Assembly: GCA_905182995.1 (NCBI GenBank)
Contig: CAJJDP010000066.1
Location: forward strand, 1 to 64,000
Length of the DNA stretch: 64,000 nucleotides
Origin: Paramecium octaurelia
Taxonomy: Eukaryota > Ciliophora > Oligohymenophorea > Peniculida > Parameciidae
Direction: 5' to 3'
Shown: positions 49,593 through 63,300 of the stretch, in pieces
Layout: every line of letters starts with the position of its first letter
How positions within the stretch are numbered: position 1 is the stretch's first letter
Made by a program: the position numbers and the translations under genes
The notes under the pieces: model-generated
Told to the model about the DNA's origin: nothing
Databases searched by the model: none
What the model saw: the letters and a program-made list of their open reading frames with translations, nothing else

Positions 49593-50968
49593 ATGAAAAC
49601 TCTTCTTTTCATCATTTGTGGTATCTATATTGTGATTGTTGATAGTTGCATCTGCATTGGCATCACATGCATACTTGTACCCATTCAATGACAATAGTGT
49701 AAGCGATTTAGAAGGCCTAAATCAAAAGCAAATAGCTTAATTGATAAAATACAATATCGGATTAGTCGAACACATTTCAGCAGACTAACAAAAAGTGTTT
49801 GAACAATTGATAAAGTACATATATCTTCATCAAATAGATCTTTTGGCAAAGGCAATATCTTATCACCTGCAAATATGAACTATTTGATTCTGATTGAGAG
49901 TGAGAAATTATATCAAGGATAAGAGTTGAAATAATAGAGAATAACAGAAGGATTCTCTTAAAGTTTTAAAGTATTGGATAAAGATCCAAAACCCATTATG
50001 GATTTCCTCTTTGGACAAGAAAGTAATTCAACATTGTAAAATTTAGATGACACCTTAATTTAGAGGGCATACAAGTTTTACAATAATAATAATTTGGGAT
50101 TCAAAATCTACTAGAATGAGGATGACTTGGATATCAATTATTTATAATGGACAATTACACTGTACTTAGGCAAAAATGTAAAAATAGGAATTTAATTTAT
50201 AGAATGAAGTTTATTTTTATGAACCAAACAAAGATAAATCTTACAAAGTCGATTCCAGTTTGGAGAAGTGTGTAAATACCTTCTTCGGAACAACATTCGA
50301 TTATTCATCTAAAGAAAATAAAATATATAAATACAACACAAATGAAATGATTGAAATCACTAAAGACAACGAAGATTACATTATTGGATTCTTAAAGGAT
50401 GTTTGTGCTATGAACAAATTATCTACACTTTTTAAAAAATGTATTTCTATCCGAAAGCATATATCTAGCTAATTAACCCAACATGTTGTCAATCATCAAT
50501 AAGTCTATTTCCAAATTAGAAAAAATCATGAAGGAACCAGAAATTGATATGATCTATGACATGATGAGAATCACTCACAAGAAAGTATCATATGATTATA
50601 TGTTAAGCTTTCCAAAAACTTTAGAAATACCTTTGAAAATGAAGAATTATTCGGTCTCATTTTGGTCGAGTAAGAAAAGAATCCTCAAATTACAACAACC
50701 AAAGAATCAGCCAAAATTTAAAGAATTCTATTGGAAACAAGAACAAGAATGTTAAACTAAGTTACTGTATTATTACATATTATGCCTTTAATAGTAAACT
50801 AACTCTTCTGGATATGTTATGGATGCAACCACATATCAAATATATGTTTGGTTCGGAGTGTTCTTTGTCGTAGTCTTGATTGGCATTATATATGCTATGG
50901 TCACTATGGATATCTAAAAGGATACTTTATTGTATGCTAAATTCTTAACAACAGATCAAAGAGCATGA
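49593..50968 (+). CDS. ATP6AP2/(pro)renin-receptor-like type I membrane protein
   Basis: Six introns (25, 23, 25, 28, 23 and 28 nt) give 407 residues. There is a clear signal peptide (MKTLLFIICVASALASHA), a long lumenal region without recognisable domains, and one membrane span near the C terminus. The end of the protein (YVWFGVFFVVVLIGIIYAM then VTMDIQKDTLLYAKF) parallels the ATP6AP2 tail, where a span is followed by NMDPGxDSIIYRM. ATP6AP2 is an accessory subunit that helps assemble the V-ATPase in the ER. The call rests on topology and the last 40 residues only; another type I membrane protein is possible. Confidence 0.5.
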
Positions 50969-51068
50969 TTAGTATATAGTAATTATACCAAACATATTAT
51001 CTTTAAATTAAACATTTAACTTATCATTTATCATTTATTCAATTAATGGTTCTTAATATACAATAATA

Positions 51069-52617
51069 TCAATAATGTAGCAAACGAAAAGCTCTCAATT
51101 CTCCATCTTCATTTCCTATCACTAAGAATCTGGAATCATTGCTTATTCCAATTGCAGAGATTTTCTATTGTTAATAAATACCGTTACTTTCAAACATGTA
51201 GTCACAGTTGGCCAGTTTTCAAATACTGTAAAAGTGTCAACATGTACCAATTTAATTGCTGAATCCTTCCATTTTGAACTGATGCATAAGATTTCACAAA
51301 ATTTATTAAATTAAACTTCACTTACACTTGTGGTTAAATTCTATATTTCCTTAATTGGGTCCTTACTAAATTACTTTGTAGCAGAGTTTAATTTAAAGAT
51401 ATTAACAATACCAGTCCTGCTGCCAACTGCTAAAAGATCCAGCTTAAAATCCAAGCAATTCACTTCAAATCCTCCTGGATTATGAAAAACATTATGAATC
51501 TGTTATTTTTACAATGACCATTAATAAATCTTACCACCTTGTCCTGCTGATATCAGAAACTCATCAGCAAATGTTACTGCCTTGCATGCTTCATTCTATT
51601 TGAATTCATTCAACAGAATTTTGCTATCCCCGCTTAAGATATGGATGTAACCAGATTCATTAAATAATGCAATATATTTGTCATCCTCACTAATTGCAAA
51701 TTCGATTTGTCTGTTATACTTCCCAGATTAATTAAAATGTTTAGCAAATAAAGTTGATTGTATTCTCTTATACTTTTGAGTGTTGATATCCACTTCAATC
51801 AGATATGTTTTGAAGGGTGATGCTACTATGATGTTATTGTTTTCATTCATGAATTATAATTTGCAAATTGGAAACTTCTCTAATGCTATGGATTTGATAA
51901 GCTAAATATGTAGAAATGCTAATTTACTTGTATCTATTTGTTTGGATTGAATTGGTAAATTCTGACCATTTTATCAAAGCCTCCTTCTGCAAATATTGGT
52001 AATTTCTTATGAAAACTAATTGACTAAATAACAGTGTTTATTTTGGCTTTAATGATTCCAGCTTATTCAATCTAAAGAATTCTATTTGGAAGCAAACTGC
52101 TTTTGGTTGTTTAATTTTATATATTCTATGATAATAATTCTTTTAAATTGGCATTCGATTGATTTTAATCAAACTTATCTTTTTCCTATTTAATTTGCTA
52201 CTTGGATTAGGCCCAACTCAAGAATTCATTGTTTTACTATGAAGTTTTATAAAATTCCCTTAATTTTCTTTAGTATTCTTTGCCTGTAACTAGGTTTTAT
52301 CCATTTTTGATCAGTTTTCTCAATTTTGTCTATTTGCTCAAATCCACTTATATTTTTTCATCGAACTCATCAACCCATTGCGCAGAATCTTCCTCTTAGA
52401 CCTAAGGCTGATTGATGTTTGCGTCTTCTTCTTACTTTTGGTTTGATTGCTCTTGTTTGACAGATTAGTCACTTTCATTTTAATTATCATTTTCAAATAG
52501 CAGTAGTTCTTCTTATTAATATTTTTAATATTTCTATTCAGGCACTTATTCGGAGAGTTTTTTGAGTTGGAGAGCTTTTTTAGATTTCCTATTTGTTTTG
52601 TTTTAATGTTTTACCAT
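51069..52617 (-). CDS. UTP18: UTP18-like U3 snoRNP WD-repeat protein
   Basis: Two introns (26 and 23 nt) give 499 residues. An acidic Gln-rich N terminus leads to the diagnostic UTP18 block WVDEFDEKIQVDLS followed by LRKL and TGKEYQRKLREFY. A beta-propeller then follows, including FAEGGFDKMVRIYQF and YIALFNESGYIHIL, ending SNDSRFLVIGNEDGELRAF and RLLHY, the family's C-terminal signature. Utp18 is part of the UtpB subcomplex of the small-subunit processome in the nucleolus, needed for early 18S rRNA processing. Its start codon lies only 24 bases from that of the divergent TMEM63-like gene. Confidence 0.9.
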
Positions 52618-52641
52618 TATTAAATTAATATTATAATTATA

Positions 52642-55313
52642 ATGAATAATTCTGATAATGAGAATCTGATTGAAGATTTCGAGGATGACTAATAGGTGTA
52701 TACAAATCAGCCAGCAACTTTGGATTTCAATCTAGAAAGATAGGGCCATGTTCCTTAATAGCATCGATTTTCGTCGACAAAATTTAGGGAAAGGCTGTCT
52801 TCAATCGATCCATTGGAATGGGCCAAAAATATAAAAATGCCTGAGAATAACTATTACACATATCCTTGTAGTTACGATTTGGCTGAATTGCATAGACAAT
52901 GCCATTACATATAGCCAGATCAGGATTTTCTGGATAAAACGACAGCCACAGAATGTCCGTGTTGCAAGTATCATTATTGTATAATAATTCATCAAGCAAA
53001 TAATTGAATCGAAAACGCATAAACTTCCTCACAGTGAACATGTGGCAATTGCTGGTTTAGGATTATGGCATTGCTGCTCCTCTTTATTTTACATTCCTCA
53101 AATTTTAGATGATTCTCTTTGTCATCATATTTTGTGTGTATGGGATTTTCTTTATAACCGAAGTTAATTGGACTTGCAGTGATTTACAAAACAACCTTTG
53201 CTTAACCGATCCTCACTTGGCTCAAGAGTACAAGGATGCATGTGATTTGAACACCATTTACATGTTTGTAGCAATAGATCCATTTCTATCTTAAATTGAA
53301 TGTTCAGCAGAAGAGGACATTAAGAAGGGCGGAAATGGATTCAAATAAGTGTACATCCAAATAGCAGCCTTCATCATCTTCTTGATGAACATCTTACTCC
53401 CTTTGGAATACGAGATAATCATTCGATACAAACAAATCAAATATTGGGACAAGGAACCCATAAATCATGTAACAGAAAATAAAAAGTCAGTTTACGTTAG
53501 ACATTTACCATACAAGATGACAGCCGAGGAGATATCTTAGACTATCTGTAAGGCAATTGCAATGAATAATTTTGATTAAGTGGCTAAAAAGTCAGTGTTA
53601 TTCGAGCACAAAAATTCAATTTAAGAATTAGTCTATATCTATGATATCCATGAAATCAATGAGATGAATATAGATAGAGAGAATTCCTTGCTTGATTTTA
53701 TGATTACATTGGAGTAGATGAGAGAACTAAAGGAGACAGGGATGATCACAACTTATTCGGATAAGCAGATCAAGACTTACAAGTCTTTTAACTTGGAGAC
53801 ACTGGATAATCTATTCAAACAACAATTGAAAGACATCATGTTTAAAACTTAGAAGATCAAATCATATCTCAAGAATGGACTACCATACACTAATAAAGTC
53901 ATTATCAAGTTTGAGACTAAGGAGTAGAGAGATGCAGCTTATTTGCATTATCGAAAAAAGTGGTATTAGAATGTATAAAATATATGATTGTATCACTAGT
54001 TGCTGATCAGATACGAAGTGATGAAGGAGCAAAATCGATTGAAATAGTTACAGAAAACCCAAGTGTCAGATTTGACATCCTTATACTCTGATAGTAGAGC
54101 AGTGTCAGTCGATGATCTGCAAATCTAATCTTAGGCTGTGCAGTAGGCAAGAGTGAGTGTTTTCAATCAGAATACTCAATTGGCTAAACAATAATATGAT
54201 TATAGCAATAAATACGTTGAATAGGTACATTATCAAATAGGAGTAAAGAGGGGATTCAGAATCAATGGTATCTTTTGGGAGAATCTTGGAATGGACACTT
54301 TCAAAAGATTAAAGTTTAGACTTAAGGCTATTTTTACAGCTGCAATTGCAAGTTGTTTGTTGATGGGTAGTTTTGAGTTGATCTACTTTTATTAAAACAA
54401 TCCAAATCAGAGTGAGAGGAAGAGTAATGGATAATTGTCCACTTGGGAGAAAATACTCGCCAATTGTTTGGCTGTTTTGGTTACTTTCTTATCAAGTTAT
54501 ACTACCTTAACAATCTTGGGGTAGATGGCTAAGAGTAGGAGAAGTACATTTACAGAAGTGGAAGAGAGTATAATGCACTTTTTTGTCGTCATCCAATATT
54601 TTTTAATTTAATTTTTCCCATATATTGCAACATTTGAAATATGGGGAGGAAGGAATAGGATTGTGGCTTGTTATGATTTGGTTACTCTATCCATTCACAG
54701 AATCATCTTCAAATAAATATTTCACACATTTCATATTAGACACACAAGATTTTGGTTGAGAAAAAGAAAAGCTTTAAAGAATTTCAACCCAAAAAGATTC
54801 TTTTAAGGCCAACTCAATTTTATCATGACTCCTGCCTTTATTTCCTAAAGGGGAAGATAATTTAATATGCTTTTTATTTTGACCACTGCTCTTTGTTTAA
54901 TTTACATATGTCCAGTGGCTGTATTATTTTGTCTTGGATTTACGATCTACATTTATTTCTGGGATAAGTATGCTATCACTCACAATTATTAAATTGATAA
55001 GAGATTCACCATTGATTTATTCAGCCATTAAATCAAATGTTATCAAATTGTAGTTTTGCCGTTTAGCATTTATCTATTTCTAAGATTATTCTGGAGATTC
55101 AGTTGGGTGATCTATTCAGTGTTCAGTGTGGGAATCGTCATGATCATAGTTATCATCTTCAAAAAACAGATAGTCAAATTTATCATCTTCAAGATCTTCA
55201 GATTACGCAAGAAAAACCCATAAACCGAATTCAGAGAATAATCATTCTTCAGAAGTTATAATAAATTCTTTGAAAGTAAAAATTATAATATCCTTGTTAG
55301 ACCTCAGAATTGA
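52642..55313 (+). CDS. CSC1/OSCA/TMEM63-like cation channel
   Basis: Two introns (29 and 27 nt) give 871 residues. A hydrophilic N terminus with a Cys cluster (ECPCC) precedes a first span (ILFVIIFCVYGIFFI). A lumenal loop with several cysteines and a second span follow, then a cytosolic part of about 280 residues that begins VYVRHLPYKMTAEEIS, like the RRM-like cytosolic domain of OSCA/TMEM63 proteins. The last 350 residues hold about eight further spans (AIFTAAIASCLLM, FFVVIQYFLIQFFPYIATF, LIYICPVAVLFCLGF). OSCA/TMEM63 proteins are mechanically or osmotically gated cation channels. Anoctamin-type proteins share the general topology and remain the alternative. Confidence 0.68.
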
Positions 55314-55451
55314 GCAATTAACTGATATCCTAGTAAATTTGTTTAGAAGCACTGACAATGAAGCCATTAATAAATAGTCAATTGATTGATGGAATTGATA
55401 TTTGAGTTTTTTAATTAAACATAATTATTTAATAATATTTTTTCTTTATAA

Positions 55452-56938
55452 ATGAAATCATTATCAAGTGATAGTCCAATTACACCCTTAACTGAAAAGT
55501 CCATTGTTATAACTGACAATAATAACCAAGATTAATTTTATCCTATCATCCAATAAAATCATTTAATATATCAAAAAGTATAATAAAATCAAAACAGCTT
55601 ACTAAATCCAATGAATTTTGACACTTAAACCAAAATCTATATCATAAATTAAATTCTGAATATTAAGACCTAATCTAGAGGAAGAACAAATTAAGAAATA
55701 GTTATGGATAATAGTAATTGTAACTATGTTCATTCAAACCAAGAATTAGTCAAAAAAAGTATAGATATGAAGTCCAAAGATGTGTCAAAACCACTTTATT
55801 TGTAACCAAAAAAGCATTACATCCAAGAATGCTCTGAATCCCTTTAGACTCAACAATCCTCTAATAGAAAATCAAGAAGAATTCAAATAAAAAGAATCTC
55901 TTTTGAGAAAGACTAAGTCAGAATAAACAAAGTGTACCATAAAATCCAGAAATTCAAATTAAACCAACTCAAAAGATTAATCCAAAATAAACAAAATTGT
56001 AAATAGACTCTACAATCAAGCCTTTTTGCCAAAGAAATTAGATAACATAGCAATAGCAAATGGTTTTTTAAGAGGGAGCCATAATGAAAAACATGTGATT
56101 CATTACTTTTTTAGAGAATTCTATCAAGTTTTGAGTATAGCAACGTGTGAAACCTTTAAAGATTTACAATCCTAATATAAATTAACCTATTAGTTCCAAT
56201 TTGAAAGCGATTTTATGCTTGTTATCCTTTGATGAGTGGTTATCATCCTAGAGATTTGGGATTTGCCCCCAAATAGACGATTATAGTTTGAAATATTCTA
56301 AAGTCTCAAATGCCCAACGATTTTAATTTAATTTTGTCAAGGAATTTACTATGTTTTCTGTTATGTGTCTAAGGTTATCCTAATGAAATAAATCAATTTC
56401 GAAATTATGAAAATTAATAAAAAATTAAATTTCCTGTTTAATTTAATAATGGAATAACTATATTCATGGAAACTTAAGAGCCTATACTCCATATCTATTA
56501 TTATAGAAATATTGAATCTTAAATGTGAATCACTTGACTTATAAAAAAAATCATCTATATTAAGATGCAAACACTTCTTTTAGGACTACTAAGCAAACTT
56601 AAATGTTGGCAACTTAGCATCAAAAAAGAGTGGCTTCTGAGATTTAACATTAAAATAAAACTTTAAATGATTGCGACCAAATCTATAACAAAAAGAATTA
56701 AAAATCGATTGAACAATAGGAAAGAATCAACTAAGAGCAATGTAACTTTAATCCTTAAGTCAATGAGGCTCAAGTGAAATCGATTGCTGTGAAGTAAAAT
56801 GATACTGCTTCAAAATTGGCTACTTAACTCATTGAGAAAAACAAGATAGACAAAGAGTCATTAATGAACCTTATAAAATTAATCTAGCAGCAGTTAGCAA
56901 ATACGTAAAATTGATTTAAGATTGTTTATGTAATTTTG
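55452..56938 (+). CDS. Gln/Asn-rich hypothetical protein, exon map unresolved
   Basis: An ATG at 55452 opens over 200 codons of Gln/Asn/Ser-rich sequence (MKSLSSDSPITPLTEKS). The last 120 codons, to a TGA near 56,936, are open in another phase and helical (LATQHQKRVASEIQHQ, IEKNKIDKESLMNLI). Between them, all three + frames are open for long stretches because TGA is rare. Candidate segments such as NRLYNQAFLPKK and RVKPLKIYNPNINQ cannot be ordered without transcript data. It is probably one protein of 400-450 residues with several tiny introns. Family not recognised. Confidence 0.5.
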
Positions 56939-57009
56939 TATGTATTTTGAGTAGTAAGTTTTTGCATAGCTCTACTTATTAATATAATAAATTTTGTATT
57001 GTTTATAAT

Positions 57010-60000
57010 ATGAATAACTTTGAGCGTACGTTGGAGGATATGAAATCTATCAAGTTGTTATGTAAGAGGCTGGGAGACACAAAACAAGATCAGCTTGACA
57101 GAATGATTAGAATCTTCTAATCTATGCCTTCAAAGATTTATTTTAGTAATTTTTATCAGAATCAATTGTACAAAAATACTATGGGTGTATTTTCTAAGAA
57201 GGATTGGAATAGTGATTTTGTTACAATAAGTGTGATAGATTAGGAATTCTAATTGGATTGGCCTGAGTTGATGATTTACATGTAGATATTGAGATAATCA
57301 TATTAGGAAGCCTTTTTTGATGTTTTTTGTAATCGATTTGCAAGAAGGATTGATACCTATCGATGAGATAAATAAATAAAAAAAAAAAGTTAATGACGAT
57401 AAGTTAATCAGATTTCTGTTGTTTAATTGTGGAGTGAATTCATTCTAAAATATAGAGTAAGAACAGACCTTCATTATCATTCCGCCTTTGAGTGATGATA
57501 AAATGGTTTATTATTTAGAAGATCAATTACAATTGTATTTGTGTTAAATCATTGAATATTTCGCATCGGAAATTTTGAGATTGAAGTATCCATCTATTTA
57601 ATTAATTAAAGGAATGATCAATCCCAACTCGTTGTCTTTAATATGAAAGAAGAGAAGATTAGCGATCAATCCAAATTGAAAAAGAGAAAACAAGGCAGAC
57701 AAATTAAAATTATGGGCGATCTTGCACTCATGATCAATGATCCTCTGGATGCCATTGAGTATTACAAATAAGCCTTAGACAACTTGAATAAGAACAATGA
57801 TTATTTGTGGTGTGGAATTGTTCAATAGCATTTGGCAGCATCCAAATCTTCCTTCGAAGAAATCGAAGAGCATTTCAGAGAATCGCTAACTGCTCTCAAG
57901 AAAACCAAGTTTATCAACCTAGAAATTGAATGTTTCTTTAAATTAATGCAATATCGAAAAGCCTCAAATGATAAGTTGGGACTCAATAAAACGATTGATT
58001 TATTTACTAAGACCTTTGATCCTGAATCCCCTATTGAAAAATGCAAGTTTTATCTCTTCGTCTCAGAACTCTACGGTCAGATTCAAATGAAAAGAAAATA
58101 AGCTTATTTCATTCGTTTGGCAAGCTTCTAGTTGGCTACAATCAATAAATCCATGGCTCTAGAACTTACCAAAATATCCAGCACCATGTATGGCCTCAAC
58201 TCTTACTTCTCCGATGATTAGAGCAATATATTCTGGACTTCCCTGTAGCACAATTTTGTTTAGGAGATCCAACATAATTTTTAAGGAATGTATTCATCTT
58301 CATCTTATTAGACCCTACTTCCAACACAACACCTAGATTTAAAGAATACAGATGTTCAAACCAGATTTCACATAATAACAACTAGAAACTATGCTCTCAA
58401 TTCTAAAGCAGGAATCTGTTAAATACGAATTAAAATAAACCTATCTGCTCATGATTCCAAAAGTAGAAAGACTCCAAATCATACCTTTCAAGGAAAAGTT
58501 TAGCTTGATTAATAAAGAAGCTAAAGCCCAAGCCGAAGGGTAAGATGTCTTTATTGTGAATCCTTGGGCGAATAAGGAATAGAAGAACGAGTTGAAATAT
58601 CCACTCAATTCACTTATTGAATTGGTTTTATACATTTCTAATGAATACTCCTTTGATTTTTAATTAGATAAGTTGGTATTAGAGATAGAAGGCAGCGATT
58701 GTGTTTCTTATCCCAAAGGTATCACATTGTTGGCTAATACTAAAAATCACCCTGTGACTTTTACAATTAGACCAAAATCAGTGGGTTTATTAAAGATTGT
58801 TGGGATTAGAATTCAATATTTAAACTACTAGTATGTTCATAGATTGAATTAATTTGGTTATTCTGCCCTCCTTTCATCGGAAACCCAATAACAAGAACAA
58901 TAGCTCTTTAATTTGCACAATATCCAAATAATTGAAGACATTCCAAATGTGCAAGCCTCAATCTATAGGGATTCCACATTAATTAATGAAGTAGAGGCAG
59001 TTTATTTTGATCCCAGTGAATTGTTCACCTATTAATTTATCATTAAGAATAAGTCAGAGCAATCGATCGAAAATTTTGCCTTTGAGATTATCGTTGAATC
59101 TGAGGACCCTCCCATCTATGAATATAAATAGGTTATCCATAATTTCAATTTAGATGGATTTAGTTCCATAAATGTTTTACTAAGCGATTTTGATCTCGAA
59201 AATCAAAATAATTAAGTGCATATCCAAATACCAAAAATACCTCACAAGACTCATCTCATTAAGAAAATATCATTGACTTTGTTCTTGTGGTATAACAATG
59301 CATTATACTAAAGAGAAATCAAATTGAATCGTTTGATTTCAATACGATAGAGGACTGTGATTTAACAATGTCATTTTGTTAGCAAATACAGATGCAATAA
59401 TGATAATATCAGAGAGATATACGATTTGTAAGACAGTTGTTTTTTGAGCATTTAAATAGTCAAGAAAGATTTCTTGATAAGTCTGGAATTGCAGTCTTAG
59501 ATTTTGATAGATGGGTAATTCAATGAAATTCTTAATGAAGATTGTGAATATTACACTTAGGCATTAAAACTTAGGAAGTTACCTTTAAATTAATTAACCA
59601 ACCCAGATCTTAAAGTGATTTGGAAGAATCTATTTAGTGGCAATGTTGGGATTTTGAATCCATTTTAGCATCTGAGTTAAGAAGACATCATCAAACATTG
59701 TTGCAATGACTTAATAGACATTGAATGCAGAGAATCTAATAAACAAATCCATTACAAATTGATTTTACATGAAAAACTGACCTCCAGTTAAAGTGTTAGT
59801 GTGGTTATCAGTTTGACTAATGAATATGTTAATACTAATTCGAATTGTGCAAAATCAATGGTTTCATCTGTTTAAAATATCAATAGTCCAATTATCATAG
59901 AAGGATACACATCATTCAATCTGGAAATTGATAAAAGCTAGCAGACCTTAAAGAATGGATAACTAGGTTATTATGGATAATTGAATTAATCATTCTTGAA

Positions 60001-60061
60001 GTTCATTGTAAATGACTTTGAAAATTAGAGGTAGTATATCAAGAGATGTGAAATAAAATGA
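57010..60061 (+). CDS. TRAPP II subunit Trs120/TRAPPC9-like
   Basis: Three introns (25, 26 and 22 nt) give 992 residues, in the range of the family (about 1,150-1,290), a little short. The best landmark is KKRKQGRQIKIMGDLALM followed by DPLDAIEYYKQAL and NDYLWCGIVQQHL, matching the TPR-like centre of TRAPPC9 (NIBP). Beta-rich C-terminal segments typical of TRAPPC9 follow. The complex is a GEF for Rab1/Rab11-type GTPases at the Golgi and recycling compartment. The N-terminal ATG starts directly in the conserved region, and 72 bases separate it from the gene upstream. Confidence 0.85.
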
Positions 60062-60363
60062 TAAGATATATATATATATATACATCATTTAATAGAATAT
60101 TAATTTGGATTTTATTTAATTATCAATATTAGTAAGAAACTTCATATTCTACTTATACCTTTAAATATATTTATTCAATAAATTTTTGAATTTAAAAATA
60201 TCAGAAAATATATAATATCATTAATGCTGCTGTTATTTATCACTATGGTGATTTAAACACATATAAATGGAAGATAAAATCAAGGCTATTTTATTTATTA
60301 TCATAATAATACTATATTAATTCATAAAAATTGATTATTAATTACTGTATAAATATAATCGGA
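60062..60363. other. Spacer between convergent genes
   Basis: About 300 AT-rich bases, with an alternating TA run of some 18 bases just after 60,065. I see no gene in it. Confidence 0.6.
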
Positions 60364-63300
60364 TCATATAAGTCCATATCCTCCTCCCCCAGGAGTATAT
60401 ATCCAAATTTCATCATCTGGAAGAACATCTAAATTAACCTTTCCACTTAATAGAAATGATTATCCTTGAGTTTTGTACAGATTGATTCCTTTTTGCCCAT
60501 TTTGACCTCCTTTTAAACCAAAAGGTGGAAAGACTCTTCTCTCTGTTAATAATGAGACATTCAATTTAGTTAAGAACAAGAATGATCTGATAATACCATC
60601 CCCACCGGAATATTTTCCTTTGCCATGACTGTTTGGTCGAAGAGTGAACGATAAAATTCGTACTGGATGTTTCCTTTCGATAATCTCAACATCAGTTATT
60701 CTAGTATTGGTCATGTGAACTTAGACTCCAGATTCTCCATTGAATCCATCTCCTGCTCCACTGCCTCCTCCAATGGTCTCGTAATAGGATCTTTGATTAA
60801 ACCCTCCAAATGAAAAATTATTCATGCAACCTTGTGATGCTGCAGTAGCTTAAAAGCACTTTAAAATAAGATCTGTTATTCTTTGGCTAGTCAAGACATT
60901 GCCTCCAACAATTGCACAGAGGTGATTAGGACTTAGTAATGAATTCTTAGGAATGATTATTTGTGTAGGATTCAAGCAACCTTAATTTAATGGAATATCC
61001 ATATCGACCAAACATCTTAGACAGTATATAATAGCACTTTTGGTTACTGAAACTGGACAATTTGTATTGCCCAAGACTTACTGAGAGGTTCCAGTGAAAT
61101 CGAAAATGACTGATCTATCCTGTCTATTAATGGTGAGCTTTAAATTAATTTTAGATCCATCATCCATGTATTCATCAGACTCTATTGTATCAATTTCCTT
61201 TAAATTATTCTTAATGGAAATTTCATACAACATCTACCTAACACAATTCTCTCCATTTTCTTATATTCTTTTCATATTCTGATCCACCTTCTCATATCCT
61301 TCTTAAGTAATCAATTATTCTATCAACTGTATTCCTTTGTTATTAGCAGCAATCTAAGCCTTGAGATCTTAAACATTATCCTGTTTTTCTCTGCTCTCCT
61401 GCAACAATTCAATAAGTTTATCCTCCTGGAATACTCCATTTTCTACTATTTTGAATGATCTCACTGCAATTCCTTCATCCTTTAGGTATTTACTAAATGC
61501 TGGCATACTCCCAGGACTTATTCCTCCGATGTCTGCATGATGTCCTCTTGATGCTACATAGAACAGTTTTTGGTGATCTTTGAAATAAGGAGTTATGATG
61601 GTGATGTCAGGAAGATGAGATCCACCCATTTCTGGATGATTGCTCATTATGATATCTCCTTCATTAAAATTATTGATTTAGCACTTTACTGCATCACTCA
61701 TGCTGCCTAAATGAACAGGTAAATGAGGAGCATTTGCCACCAAATTGCCATCCTTGTCAAATATTGCACAAGAGAAATCTAATCTCTCTTTGATATTAAT
61801 ACTCACAGCAGTATTCTATAATTGTAGTCCCATCTCTTCAGCTATCGACATAAACTTGTTAGCAAAAATACTTAACTCTAAACTACTATTAGCGTACTTT
61901 GATTGATTGATATTTTATTGATCAATAATCTTTCGAATCACAATATTCTCATTTCTAGTTAATTCTGCCTACCATCCACTATTAATTTTAATTGTAGTGT
62001 TGCCAGTGTGAATCAAAAAGGGTCCTTTATATTAGATTTATTTCTGTAATTGATTGATATTCATATTAATACCATTTGTAACCTTGACAATTTCAAGTAA
62101 TTCATCATTCTCTTCCTTTTGTTGACCATATTTCGTAGTGACAGAAACATACTCGATTAAAATTTCTCTGTTTTATTTAAATCCAAAAAATTCATGGTGT
62201 TACATCTCAAATGATTATTTGATCACATTCACATCTGAATTATATTCTATTTTCAACAGGAAATCACTTCCCTCGTATTTGAGATGTAACTCTATTAGTT
62301 ATTCAATGTCCTATTATTACTAAGATTGAAGTGTGTTGATGACCTTATTGATGGAATCGAAATTGATTAACTTATCAATAAGTGGTATTTTTTAATACTT
62401 TTATTATCTGGCTAAACTCAATCCATAAGCTGAGAAGATGCTTGCATATTTGTGAATGAAGATTGAATCGATCATAAGAGATTCTGCAATTGAACAACAA
62501 TGCTATCCTCCTGCTCCTCCATATATCACCAATAAATGATCTTAACTCAATTGTCCTCTTCCATTTGTTATCTGTCTTATAGGTCTGCACATCTGTTCAT
62601 CAGCTACTTTGATAAAACTCTCAGCAATTTCAATTGGACTCATTCCCAACTCTAAACTCATTGCCTCAAATTACTCCTTTACTTTCTCATAGTTTAATCC
62701 TGAGTTATTATCAAATCCGAATATTTTGGGTAGATGATCCACATCAATATTCCCTAAATACAAATTCGCGTCAGTCAAACTTAATAGTCCATCCCTGTCA
62801 TAACAAATTGGACCTGGATATGAACCACTGCTTGTTGGACCCACTTTAAACATTCCATTCTCAAACTTTAACAAGCTTCCCCCACCTGCTGCCACTGTCT
62901 TGATGTCGAAGCATGGAGTGTTTACTATGATTCCATCAACAACGCTTTCCTCCTTGATATTTTACCTATCATAATAGACACAAACATCTGTTGAAGTTCC
63001 ACCCATATCCAATCCAACCACTCCCTTCTTATTCAACTACTTGAAAATCTTAGTTGATTGCATCAATGCCACCACTCCACCAGCTGGACCGCTCAATACA
63101 GCCTTACTGCCTATGAACTCCTATGCTTCCGTCAACCCTCCATCAGACTACATGAATAATATCTGGGGATTCTGATTCGTTAACAATGCTCTGATCTCCT
63201 ATTCTAATTCCTAAATATACTACTATATCAAAGGGTTCACATAAGAATTTAAAACTGTTGTTTAACCCCGAGGAACCACTTTTATCACTTTACTCACCTC

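Noticed and set aside
53109-53540. Two short + strand membrane proteins ending at TAA/TAG
   Set aside because: They are pieces of the single 871-residue TMEM63-like frame; TAA and TAG are glutamine codons here.
60064-60085. Alternating TA run as a regulatory or telomeric repeat
   Set aside because: It is a short low-complexity run between convergent genes; no telomeric C4A2/C3A3-type repeat is present.
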